Shown in pieces: positions 34,043 through 40,799 of a stretch of 64,000 nt of DNA. This DNA is from a virus. The notes beneath the pieces are model-generated. The model was not told the DNA's origin, did no database searches, and worked only from the letters and a program-made list of their open reading frames with translations. The stretch lies in IMG/VR virus record IMGVR_UViG_3300032770_000007, positions 61,828-125,827 of that record; one strand, written 5' to 3'. Within the stretch, counting starts at the first letter, position 1. Each line of letters begins with the position of its first letter. Both the position numbers and the translations under genes were made by a program.

Positions 34043-35031
34043 CCAACCTTGCCTCCTATAATCCAAAACATAGATTTACTCTTGTTTATATGAGCAAATA
34101 AATGAGAATGATCTAGCATAAAGTTCCATGCCTTGGACTCATAACGAGGATGAAAATCTATATTTTCATATTGTGCTTCTACTAGTTCATTATAAGTGCT
34201 ATAGCCATCTTTACAATATGAACAACTCTTTTCACCACAACCATTTTGAGCATCAAAGTGTTCTATTTGAATATCTTTTTTATACAAACTATTGATGAAA
34301 CTAAAATCAAAGATAAAGTCTGGATCATAACTATGCACTTTACCAATAGTGACTAATCTATCTCTAACATAAATTGGATTATTAGAACCAAGATTACCTA
34401 CACCAATCATTACAACTCTTTTTATATTTCTTGGATTGAGTGCCAGGCCATGAAGAACACTTACAATGCTGTTACAAGAACCAGCGGAGATAATCAATGT
34501 ATCAACTTCATCAGGTATGTTTGATACCTGAAAGGCACTCACACTATGAAACTTGGCTATGTACTCTGCTTCACCTGTTACTGTAATATTTGTTTCTAAA
34601 TGAAAGAGTTCTGGTGTTACGAGACCTTCAGCCTTGGCTTCTAATGTTTTGGCATAACCCACATTAGACACAACGAACTCAGCACCAAACTTTTGAGCCA
34701 TTTCAAGCATGGGATAGTTTATAATAGTTTGAGTTCCTGTTACATCAATATCTTTGAGACCATAATGATTACAAATAGCAGCAACCATTGGGTGTTGAGG
34801 AGAACCAGAAACAGCTCCATGAACAACTCCTGTCTTACCTTCTTTCACAGCCTTTTCATGGATTAGCCAAATACATTGTCGGCATTTGGTGCCATTGATG
34901 GAATTTGGACCAAGAGGAGCAAAGAAATCTTCCCTCTTGAACCACATATGACCAACTTTTTCTACTGGAGTTAGATCATACAAATGCTGATGCCAAGCAT
35001 CAGTCCATGGGGTCAATACAGATCGTGTCAC
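34039..35031 (-). CDS. Fold-type II PLP-dependent enzyme (ACC deaminase/cysteine desulfhydrase-like)
   Basis: The 330-residue protein starts with GTG at 35031, with GGAG about 9 bp upstream. Lys49 in GPNSINGTKCRQ is the predicted PLP-lysine, VHGAVSGSPQHPMVAA resembles the substrate loop, and IISAGSCNSIVS (180-191) is the phosphate-binding Ser/Gly turn of fold-type II enzymes. An unusual insertion carries Cys265, Cys270 and Cys273 (NGCGEKSCSYCKDG), a possible metal or Fe-S site. PLP enzymes that edit amino-acid groups on hypermodified thymine occur in related clusters, and this gene overlaps the pyrophosphorylase-like gene. Confidence 0.7.
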   Translation of the reverse strand: MTRSVLTPWTDAWHQHLYDLTPVEKVGHMWFKREDFFAPLGPNSINGTKCRQCIWLIHEKAVKEGKTGVVHGAVSGSPQHPMVAAICNHYGLKDIDVTGTQTIINYPMLEMAQKFGAEFVVSNVGYAKTLEAKAEGLVTPELFHLETNITVTGEAEYIAKFHSVSAFQVSNIPDEVDTLIISAGSCNSIVSVLHGLALNPRNIKRVVMIGVGNLGSNNPIYVRDRLVTIGKVHSYDPDFIFDFSFINSLYKKDIQIEHFDAQNGCGEKSCSYCKDGYSTYNELVEAQYENIDFHPRYESKAWNFMLDHSHLFAHINKSKSMFWIIGGKVG

Positions 35032-35051
35032 AGAGCAGCTCTCCTTCCCTT

Positions 35052-35228
35052 CTATACCAAGTCAAATGGATATAGGTGGTCTCGTCGAAAGATTCTATCT
35101 AATATTCTTTGTGAGTAAACTCTTTCACAAAATGGGCATTTCCATTCCATGGTTTCAGGAAATTGTAAGAGTAAATAGGGAGGAGGGGATTGATAAGAGC
35201 AAGGAGCTTCAATACAGGTATATCTCAT
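35052..35228 (-). CDS. Zinc-ribbon-like small protein, 58 aa
   Basis: ATG at 35228 overlaps the stop of the dioxygenase gene (ATGA), and the frame ends at TAG 35052, just before the Shine-Dalgarno of the PLP gene. It has two Cys pairs, CIEAPC at residues 5-10 and CPFC at 31-34, in the pattern of a zinc ribbon, and a basic end (QRILDRIFRRDH). It is in the middle of the modification cluster and may guide one of the enzymes to DNA. No family assigned. Confidence 0.6.
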   Translation of the reverse strand: MRYTCIEAPCSYQSPPPYLLLQFPETMEWKCPFCERVYSQRILDRIFRRDHLYPFDLV

Positions 35229-36496
35229 TCAAAAAGTTCCTCTAAGGTTGTGTAAGATTTAGTTTTTGTAATCAAATGTTCTTGATGTCTAGATCTTAAG
35301 AAGTCATACCATTCTTTAGTCTCAAACATAGACTGACTAACACCATTCCAACCATCTCTAGCCAGTACATGATTTGGATCTTTGCGTCTGTGTTCTACGA
35401 AATCATATCTGGCATCTTCGTATTCTTTTGTGCCCAATTCTAGCATATCCTCACGAAAGTAACACACAAGACTTATTCTCTCATGATCATCACCAGTTAT
35501 AGGAGTATTACCATGGATATACTCATGATTGTTGACCAGGAGCAGATCACCTGGTCTCAAATTCACAGCAGCTCTGATTTCTGGAAGTATTAGATATCCT
35601 CCCTGATAGTTTTTGTTCTTAGCCACAACAGAAAGATTACTAAATCCAGAGTTCAAATCTCCAGCATCTCTGTGAGCAGCTGTTCTGAAGTTTTTATTAA
35701 CAGTTATTGTAGTGAACACAGTACCTGGAATAACAAACTCTGGATCTAGTTTTTTAGCACACTCTAGTTGATTGGCAAATCTATTAGGTAACATTTCATA
35801 GAAACTTAGACTTAGTTTTTGTAAGAATGGAAAAGACAATTGGAACTTATCATAGTTGTGAGCAGTGTAACTAGTTGCTCTACCATAAGGAATACGAGGA
35901 TAGCGTCCAAAGTATCCAGCCACCCCACTTTCTACTGGATTGGCATAAGAGGTATCACTTATGAAAGTGTCTAATACCCATTTGGCTGCTTTTCTAATAT
36001 CTTCTGGTTCTGTGAAAGTAACTACTGCTCGTAGCCATCTGTTCCAATCAAAGTCATGCTTCTTGGTTTCAGAAGTCAACCAAACTTCTCCACGACATTC
36101 TGGATCCTTCTTTGCTCTGGCTCGTAAAGTTTCAATATCCTGTGGAATAGGTAATGTTTCAACTTTGCTTAAGAATTTGAGAATTTCTCTTTGTTCTGGA
36201 GTAAGCCATTCCCTCCCTTGAAGTTTCTTTCCCTTCGGACCAGCAGCCACTCCTCTATTTTGAGATTGTTTGGCTGCTTCTTTCAAACCATCATAGGCTC
36301 CAATCTGGTCTGCATCACTGAACCAATTCTTACGGAACTTCAGAATAATATTCTCTTCATCAGCTCTTTTATTATCAAATGGATCTTTGCGGTAAACATC
36401 ACAATCTTCTTCTAATAAAACATCGTAATGTTTTTCATCTAGGAATGTTTGAAGGAGATGCTCGCAATCAATCTTAGACAAGAATAGTGTTTTCAT
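35225..36496 (-). CDS. TET/JBP-like 2-oxoglutarate, Fe(II)-dependent dioxygenase
   Basis: ATG at 36496 gives 423 residues; an upstream GTG would add 9. Residues 262-350 hold TTITVNKNFRTAAHRDAGDL (H275-x-D277 iron ligands), GFSNLSVVA, NYQGGYLILPEIRAAVNLRP, GDLLLVNNHEYIHGNTP (third ligand His328) and HERISLVCYF (Arg340 for 2-oxoglutarate). The order is that of the TET/JBP family; JBP1/JBP2 oxidise thymine to 5-hydroxymethyluracil, and phage relatives oxidise methylcytosine. This activity would give the hydroxymethyl base that the kinase and transferase next door need. The N-terminal 200 residues are unrecognised. Confidence 0.8.
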   Translation of the reverse strand: MKTLFLSKIDCEHLLQTFLDEKHYDVLLEEDCDVYRKDPFDNKRADEENIILKFRKNWFSDADQIGAYDGLKEAAKQSQNRGVAAGPKGKKLQGREWLTPEQREILKFLSKVETLPIPQDIETLRARAKKDPECRGEVWLTSETKKHDFDWNRWLRAVVTFTEPEDIRKAAKWVLDTFISDTSYANPVESGVAGYFGRYPRIPYGRATSYTAHNYDKFQLSFPFLQKLSLSFYEMLPNRFANQLECAKKLDPEFVIPGTVFTTITVNKNFRTAAHRDAGDLNSGFSNLSVVAKNKNYQGGYLILPEIRAAVNLRPGDLLLVNNHEYIHGNTPITGDDHERISLVCYFREDMLELGTKEYEDARYDFVEHRRKDPNHVLARDGWNGVSQSMFETKEWYDFLRSRHQEHLITKTKSYTTLEELFE

Positions 36497-36529
36497 ATTT
36501 TCTCTTAGATAACCCACCCACACTATATA

Positions 36530-36563
36530 GACAAAATAAAAATGGGGTCACAAAAGTGACCCC
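36530..36563 (-). terminator. Rho-independent terminator
   Basis: Minus strand: GGGGTCAC-TTTT-GTGACCCC perfect 8-bp stem followed by ATTTTTATTTTG. It would stop transcription coming from the MoxR/vWA unit before the dioxygenase gene. Confidence 0.8.
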
Positions 36564-36691
36564 GAAGTGAGGCTTGCGCCTCTTGCGCGTCCAGGAGACG
36601 TTTGGACTGCGCTTATCCGTTGCGACTGCTACGGGTTCCTTGATGTTAGATATATTCTACCTTCAATATCCGTAAGAGTCAAATGTCAGCA
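36564..36691 (-). ncRNA. GC-rich structured 3' untranslated region or small RNA
   Basis: No gene is seen here. The DNA is clearly more GC-rich than its surroundings and, on the minus strand, shows GTCCA-n9-TGGAC and GAGGC-GCAA-GCCTC (a GNRA tetraloop hairpin) just before the terminator. This could be a processed small RNA. No tRNA could be folded. Confidence 0.35.
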
Positions 36692-36829
36692 TCATTTCTT
36701 CTCATCCCAGGACTTACAAGCTAAGACAAGCATGAGGAAACTAACTCCAAATCCTAACAAGGATAGTCTAGTTTCAACATGGCTTGTTATGAACAATGAG
36801 CCCAAGCACCACAGTACATTTTTGTTCAT
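36692..36829 (-). CDS. Small membrane protein, 45 aa
   Basis: ATG at 36829 overlaps the stop of the MoxR gene (TAATG). MNKNVLWCLGSLFITSHVET followed by RLSLLGFGVSFLMLVLACKS and WDEKK gives two hydrophobic helices and a charged end. No family recognised. Confidence 0.5.
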   Translation of the reverse strand: MNKNVLWCLGSLFITSHVETRLSLLGFGVSFLMLVLACKSWDEKK

Positions 36830-38229
36830 TAGATTGTCGTCCCACCAACCATGTTGTTTTCCACCAGCCGACGCACCATGTCCTCAAACTGATTTACCTG
36901 CGTTGGACTGGGCATTTGGGTCAAAGGCCTAAATGACTTGTTGCCATGTGAGTAGACTGAGAGGTGTTCTGTGCCATTGATGAGTTCATTCTTGATAATG
37001 ACTGCCTTCTTGTAGGCATGGGTCAATTTACCACTCAGAGGTACATACTCAATGTCTGTGGTGGCAGCCGTCTGCTGAACAGTTTCTGGCTTTGCTTCTT
37101 GTGGGCTAGGATCCACATCCAGCTTATCATACAGGTCCAGAAAACCCTTAGCAACCTCTGCATCAAATCGATTCAGGCACAGCTTGATGGCCTTCTTCTT
37201 GTTCTTGAAGATGGCATATGCCTTGGCAATGTGAACCAGGCGGCGAGTACTGATGACTTCATCAACAGCATCATCCTGATAAGAACGGCGGATCTGGTCA
37301 GCCCACTCCACCAGAACTTTGATGAACCGGTCAATACCTTCCTCACCATCCAAACCAAGCTGCTTGAAGTTCTTTTGAAGAATCTTGGTCTCTGTGTCAG
37401 CGTTAGGATATTCCTGTTCTACCGTGATGGCAAATCGCTCCAGGAATGCCTCATTCAGAACATTGGCACCGATGAACCGACCATCACTTGAACCCTTACC
37501 CTTGGTGTTGGCTGTGGCAATGACCTGGAAGCCTGGTTGTGGATAGACAACCGTGTTAGTCTTCTTATCCAGGAATGGCTTGCCCTCCAGCACTGGCTGG
37601 AGGCACAGGAGATGCTCTGAACCATAGTCCGTCTCATCCAGAAGGAGGATGGCGCCACGACGCATGGCAGTCAGCACCGGACCTTCGCGGCGAACAGTAT
37701 TACCATTCACGAGCTCATAGGCACCGAAGAGATCAAGCTCATCAGTATTCTTGGTAATGTTCACGCGCACCACTTCACGACCCAGGCAAGCAGCCACCTG
37801 AAGTGCCATGAGTGTTTTTCCATTACCACTCAGGCCTGTGATGTAGATGGGATAGAAAATCTTGGAGTTGATGATATTCTTCAGATCAGTGTAGAAACCG
37901 AAGGGCACATAAGTGGGATCCTTCGGTGGCACAAAAGAATCAGAAATGATCATTTCTGTCTCTGGTGTTACAGCCAAATGAACTGCTGCTGGCACAGGGA
38001 CGGATACTGATGCTGGAGTAATGACTGGATTGGTTCCCTTGCAGCGATACTTGCCCCAGCCTGCGCTCCTTGACTTGTTGTAGGTCAGGAAGTAGGGATA
38101 GGGTAGACCATTGGCCTTGCAGAATTCATTGATCTGCTTGTTGGTGACCACATCAGTCTTGAAGTGTTCTGAAATCCGATTACAGAACTCTTCCTGGCTG
38201 GCGCTATCAGGATAGTTAGGCTTTCGCAT
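36829..38229 (-). CDS. MoxR/CobS-type AAA+ ATPase
   Basis: The 466-residue protein has an AAA_5 core: Walker A GLSGNGKT (132-139), Walker B ILLLDETDYG (Asp199/Glu200 region), FQVIATANTKGKG (sensor 1) and a helical C-terminal half. Relatives in aquatic T4-like phages are labelled CobS, but cobalt insertion is unlikely without other cobalamin genes. It is paired with a vWA-domain protein (38320-40605), the MoxR-vWA arrangement used for protein remodelling. Codon choice is visibly more GC-rich than in flanking genes. N-terminal 120 residues are family-specific and unknown. Confidence 0.75.
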   Translation of the reverse strand: MRKPNYPDSASQEEFCNRISEHFKTDVVTNKQINEFCKANGLPYPYFLTYNKSRSAGWGKYRCKGTNPVITPASVSVPVPAAVHLAVTPETEMIISDSFVPPKDPTYVPFGFYTDLKNIINSKIFYPIYITGLSGNGKTLMALQVAACLGREVVRVNITKNTDELDLFGAYELVNGNTVRREGPVLTAMRRGAILLLDETDYGSEHLLCLQPVLEGKPFLDKKTNTVVYPQPGFQVIATANTKGKGSSDGRFIGANVLNEAFLERFAITVEQEYPNADTETKILQKNFKQLGLDGEEGIDRFIKVLVEWADQIRRSYQDDAVDEVISTRRLVHIAKAYAIFKNKKKAIKLCLNRFDAEVAKGFLDLYDKLDVDPSPQEAKPETVQQTAATTDIEYVPLSGKLTHAYKKAVIIKNELINGTEHLSVYSHGNKSFRPLTQMPSPTQVNQFEDMVRRLVENNMVGGTTI

Positions 38230-38270
38230 CGATTTGTCTCCGACTCACAAAATGTTATTCAACAGAGGGT

Positions 38271-38310
38271 ATTTTACCACAAGTCAACCACAAAGTAAAG
38301 CACTATAATT
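38271..38310 (-). promoter_or_regulatory. Sigma70-like promoter with extended -35, MoxR gene
   Basis: Minus strand: TATAGTGC-TTTACT, 17-bp spacer, TAAAAT, about 40 bp before the MoxR start. The -35 block is identical with two others at 40.65 and 40.77 kb. The consensus TTTACT-17-TAnnAT is close to host sigma70, as for T4 early promoters. Confidence 0.7.
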
Positions 38311-38319
38311 TATCAGTTA

Positions 38320-40605
38320 TCAATCACTTAGACGGTCCTCAAGACCATCAATAGTGGATATATCCTGGGCAAACTGGCTCAGGATGATCCTGGATGCCTT
38401 CTTCATCTGTTGATGATTTGTGAATGCCTTTTGAAGGACATCCTGACCCTTTTTGGTCTGTGTGTTCTCAAACTTACGAGAAGTGAAGTCATCCTCATAA
38501 CCCATGAACTTGGTGCTCACGTAATAATAGTTATCAAACCCAAGAACAGGCATGGCTACAAAACCATATTCCTTCAGATTCTTCATTTTCTCTCTATTGC
38601 TCTGCTCATCCTTAGTAGAAGTTCGATTGCGGATCTGAGCCTCAATCTCATTGGAACTGCAAATGTAGTATCCAATATGACGACACCCAGTGATCTGCTT
38701 GACCAACTCAGTCAAAGAAGCTTGAAGTGTCACGTAGTCATAAGCATCTGACGATACAAACTGGCCAGTGATAGGATCAGTGATGATTACTTTCGTCAGA
38801 TTCTTTTGACAAGTTTCTGACCTTACTGCTGAAGGCAGGTTAATGCCATTACCAGCACCATCAGTCAGGTAGATCACATTTACAATGTCTACCTTGGTAT
38901 TCATTTTGAACTCTTCAATCATCGTCCTTGATGTCATAACTGCCTCACTCAGAGGAGTGCCAGACATTGAAAGACCAGTCGTCGTTGAGTGACTGAATCC
39001 CTCCAATCCTTTTTGTACCACTTGATATTCTTCTGATTGGGGATCCATTCCAGCAGATAAAGAATGCACCGCCGCAAAGAAGGACAGCATTTTGTATGCT
39101 CGTCTTTGAAGACTGGCTGGAATGTTAGAAGACATCAGATGCCTCAAATGAAAGCCTGGACTATGAACAGGCAGATCACGCGGCATTGAGCTGAACTTGG
39201 CACCACCTTTGCGTGTAGGCATTGAACCATAGTCATTCCGGTCAGCAAAACCATAAACGTCGAAGGGGATTTTGACTTTCTGACAAAAAGCAGTCAGGAT
39301 GATGATCTGCTCTATTGAATGGAACATGTAGTCTCCATTCATTGAACCAGACATATCCAGAAACATAATCATGCCATGGCTTTTGCCCTTTGGCACTTCT
39401 GTGATGCGGCGGAACACATCAGACGTGAACTTGTACTGAGACAACCGGCGCATGTCCAGTTCACCAGAGCGATGAGTCTGTGCGCGGTAATATTGCCGCG
39501 CATCCTTCTTCATTTCAAACTCTTTGACCAACACGTTGATGTGATCTCTGTGCTTTTTCATGAAATAACTCAACAGCATTTCACTGCGATTGTGATATTC
39601 AGGCAACTTGCTTTGAATGGCTGCTTCAAAAAAACTCACAACATTATTGACATCATAGATCATTTTGTTGTGGTTGACACGAGGTAGAGTGACATTAGCA
39701 ACTGAGTGGCTGCTAGTGTCCATCAACTCTTTTTCCTTTTGACGGAAAATCTTGTCTGTAACAGCAGTTGGCTTAACTTTGGACTTGCCATGATCTGGAC
39801 TACCCTGTTCCGCATCAACTACATTTGATGACTTTTGGTCTTCTCCATCATTCTGTTCATTAGGATCCTGGCCTTCAGCATCAGAGCTTTGGCCATCTTG
39901 AGCCTCGCCTTCTTCACCATCCTGGCCATCACCACGCTCACGCTTGCCCTTTTTGGTGCCATCCTTAGCAGCAGCCAGGTCATCAAGATTCTGAATGGCT
40001 CCCCTTTCCTGCTGGCAGGCCACATAGATTTCACGAGCCAGTTTGAGCACTTGCTCAAATGTGTCTGCCTCATCCAACCGACGAACGAAATCTTTTTCCT
40101 TCTTATTGAACTGAACACCAACCAGTGCACCAATCTTGAAATAGAGATTGATGCGGTCAATCAGATTAAGTTCATTCAGGTCAATGTCCTTGACACCAAA
40201 AAAATCACGATCAAAAAGTTCTTTGTAACCCTGTACAAAGGATTTACGAAGGCCAGGAAACTTATTCTTGATTTTCTTTTCAATCCTGGCATCCTCACAG
40301 ACGTTCAGGAAAAACTTGAAGTTTTCATCAAAGCATGAAGCATCATGCGCATGATTTTCTTTGCATTGCATTATTGCATCATGCCAACCTTCTGCTGGAG
40401 TGTTGAGAGCATGACCCACTTCATGACCCATGAGGAGATCATAAAGTTCGGGTGATGTGTCTTTCCAGTCAGGGACATGAAGGACGCGCTCTTTCATATC
40501 AAAGAATGCGGTCCTGATGCCTTCATGAAACACCTGGATATTCTCTGCGGCCATTAGCTTGGCAAGCAGAGATTTGGTGGTTACTAAACTGGTCTTTCTA
40601 GCCAA
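38320..40605 (-). CDS. Metallopeptidase-like (HEVGH) plus vWA domain protein, CobT-like
   Basis: The 761-residue protein starts with TTG at 40605, with AGGAGA 6 bp upstream. Residues 1-200 carry HEVGHALNTP (HExxH at 61-65) and NVCEDARIEKKIKNKF (Glu104 region, possible third zinc ligand), resembling a zinc metallopeptidase. Residues 220-275 are acidic low complexity (Asp, Glu, Gln, Gly). Residues 410-760 are a vWA domain with MIDAS DMSGSMN (Asp417, Ser419, Ser421). CobT and its relatives have the acidic linker plus vWA but no HExxH. Works presumably with the MoxR-type ATPase. Confidence 0.75.
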   Translation of the reverse strand: MARKTSLVTTKSLLAKLMAAENIQVFHEGIRTAFFDMKERVLHVPDWKDTSPELYDLLMGHEVGHALNTPAEGWHDAIMQCKENHAHDASCFDENFKFFLNVCEDARIEKKIKNKFPGLRKSFVQGYKELFDRDFFGVKDIDLNELNLIDRINLYFKIGALVGVQFNKKEKDFVRRLDEADTFEQVLKLAREIYVACQQERGAIQNLDDLAAAKDGTKKGKRERGDGQDGEEGEAQDGQSSDAEGQDPNEQNDGEDQKSSNVVDAEQGSPDHGKSKVKPTAVTDKIFRQKEKELMDTSSHSVANVTLPRVNHNKMIYDVNNVVSFFEAAIQSKLPEYHNRSEMLLSYFMKKHRDHINVLVKEFEMKKDARQYYRAQTHRSGELDMRRLSQYKFTSDVFRRITEVPKGKSHGMIMFLDMSGSMNGDYMFHSIEQIIILTAFCQKVKIPFDVYGFADRNDYGSMPTRKGGAKFSSMPRDLPVHSPGFHLRHLMSSNIPASLQRRAYKMLSFFAAVHSLSAGMDPQSEEYQVVQKGLEGFSHSTTTGLSMSGTPLSEAVMTSRTMIEEFKMNTKVDIVNVIYLTDGAGNGINLPSAVRSETCQKNLTKVIITDPITGQFVSSDAYDYVTLQASLTELVKQITGCRHIGYYICSSNEIEAQIRNRTSTKDEQSNREKMKNLKEYGFVAMPVLGFDNYYYVSTKFMGYEDDFTSRKFENTQTKKGQDVLQKAFTNHQQMKKASRIILSQFAQDISTIDGLEDRLSD

Positions 40606-40627
40606 GGCAGTCTCCTATTTACAGGCT

Positions 40628-40665
40628 ATCATACTCTCTATTAAGAAAGAAGTAAAGCACTATAA
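40628..40665 (-). promoter_or_regulatory. Sigma70-like promoter with extended -35, vWA gene
   Basis: Minus strand: TTTATAGTGC-TTTACT, 17-bp spacer, TATGAT; the start codon of the HEVGH/vWA gene is 23 bp beyond the -10 box. Same -35 block as at 38.3 and 40.77 kb. Confidence 0.75.
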
Positions 40666-40694
40666 ATGATTTAGAATCAACCATTTATAGTGCT
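40656..40694. repeat. 13-bp perfect inverted repeat
   Basis: AGCACTATAAATG and its exact complement CATTTATAGTGCT are separated by 13 bp. The left arm is the upstream part of the promoter -35 block. As RNA from the upstream promoter it would form a hairpin just before the second promoter; as DNA it could be an operator. Confidence 0.7.
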
Positions 40695-40750
40695 AGGCGG
40701 GATTATTTCTTCTTGGAACCTTGAAAGCTTGTTTTCCATTTCAGCCCGCT

Positions 40751-40790
40751 ATTGTAGTGTATTTACCTTCAGAAGTAAAGCACTATAACT
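40751..40790 (-). promoter_or_regulatory. Sigma70-like promoter with extended -35, upstream copy
   Basis: Minus strand: TTATAGTGC-TTTACT, 17-bp spacer, TACAAT. It lies about 145 bp before the vWA gene start and gives a leader with GC-rich inverted segments (GCGGG / CCCGC around 40697-40749). No protein gene of useful size is found in the leader. Confidence 0.65.
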
Positions 40791-40799
40791 TATATGATA

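Noticed and set aside
36570-36660. Possible tRNA gene in the GC-rich gap
   Set aside because: Neither strand gives a T-loop, anticodon arm and 7-bp acceptor together.
36964-37491. Plus-strand open frame of 175 codons
   Set aside because: It is a shadow of the MoxR-type ATPase gene, whose Walker motifs are intact on the other strand; long shadows are expected in this more GC-rich gene.
39819-40160. Minus-strand frame of 113 codons inside the vWA gene
   Set aside because: Entirely inside a recognised gene in another frame, without a start signal.
39835-40338. Plus-strand open frame of 167 codons
   Set aside because: Antisense to the acidic linker of the vWA protein; Asp/Glu-rich coding DNA gives long hydrophobic frames on the opposite strand.
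36829-40605. CobS/CobT cobalt insertion (vitamin B12) system
   Set aside because: The ATPase and vWA domains fit, but the HEVGH domain and absence of CobN or other cobalamin genes make a protein-remodelling role more likely.
40700-40760. 20-codon frame in the leader of the vWA gene (MENKLSRFQ...)
   Set aside because: Too short, no convincing ribosome-binding site, and it ends in the inverted repeat; treated as untranslated leader.
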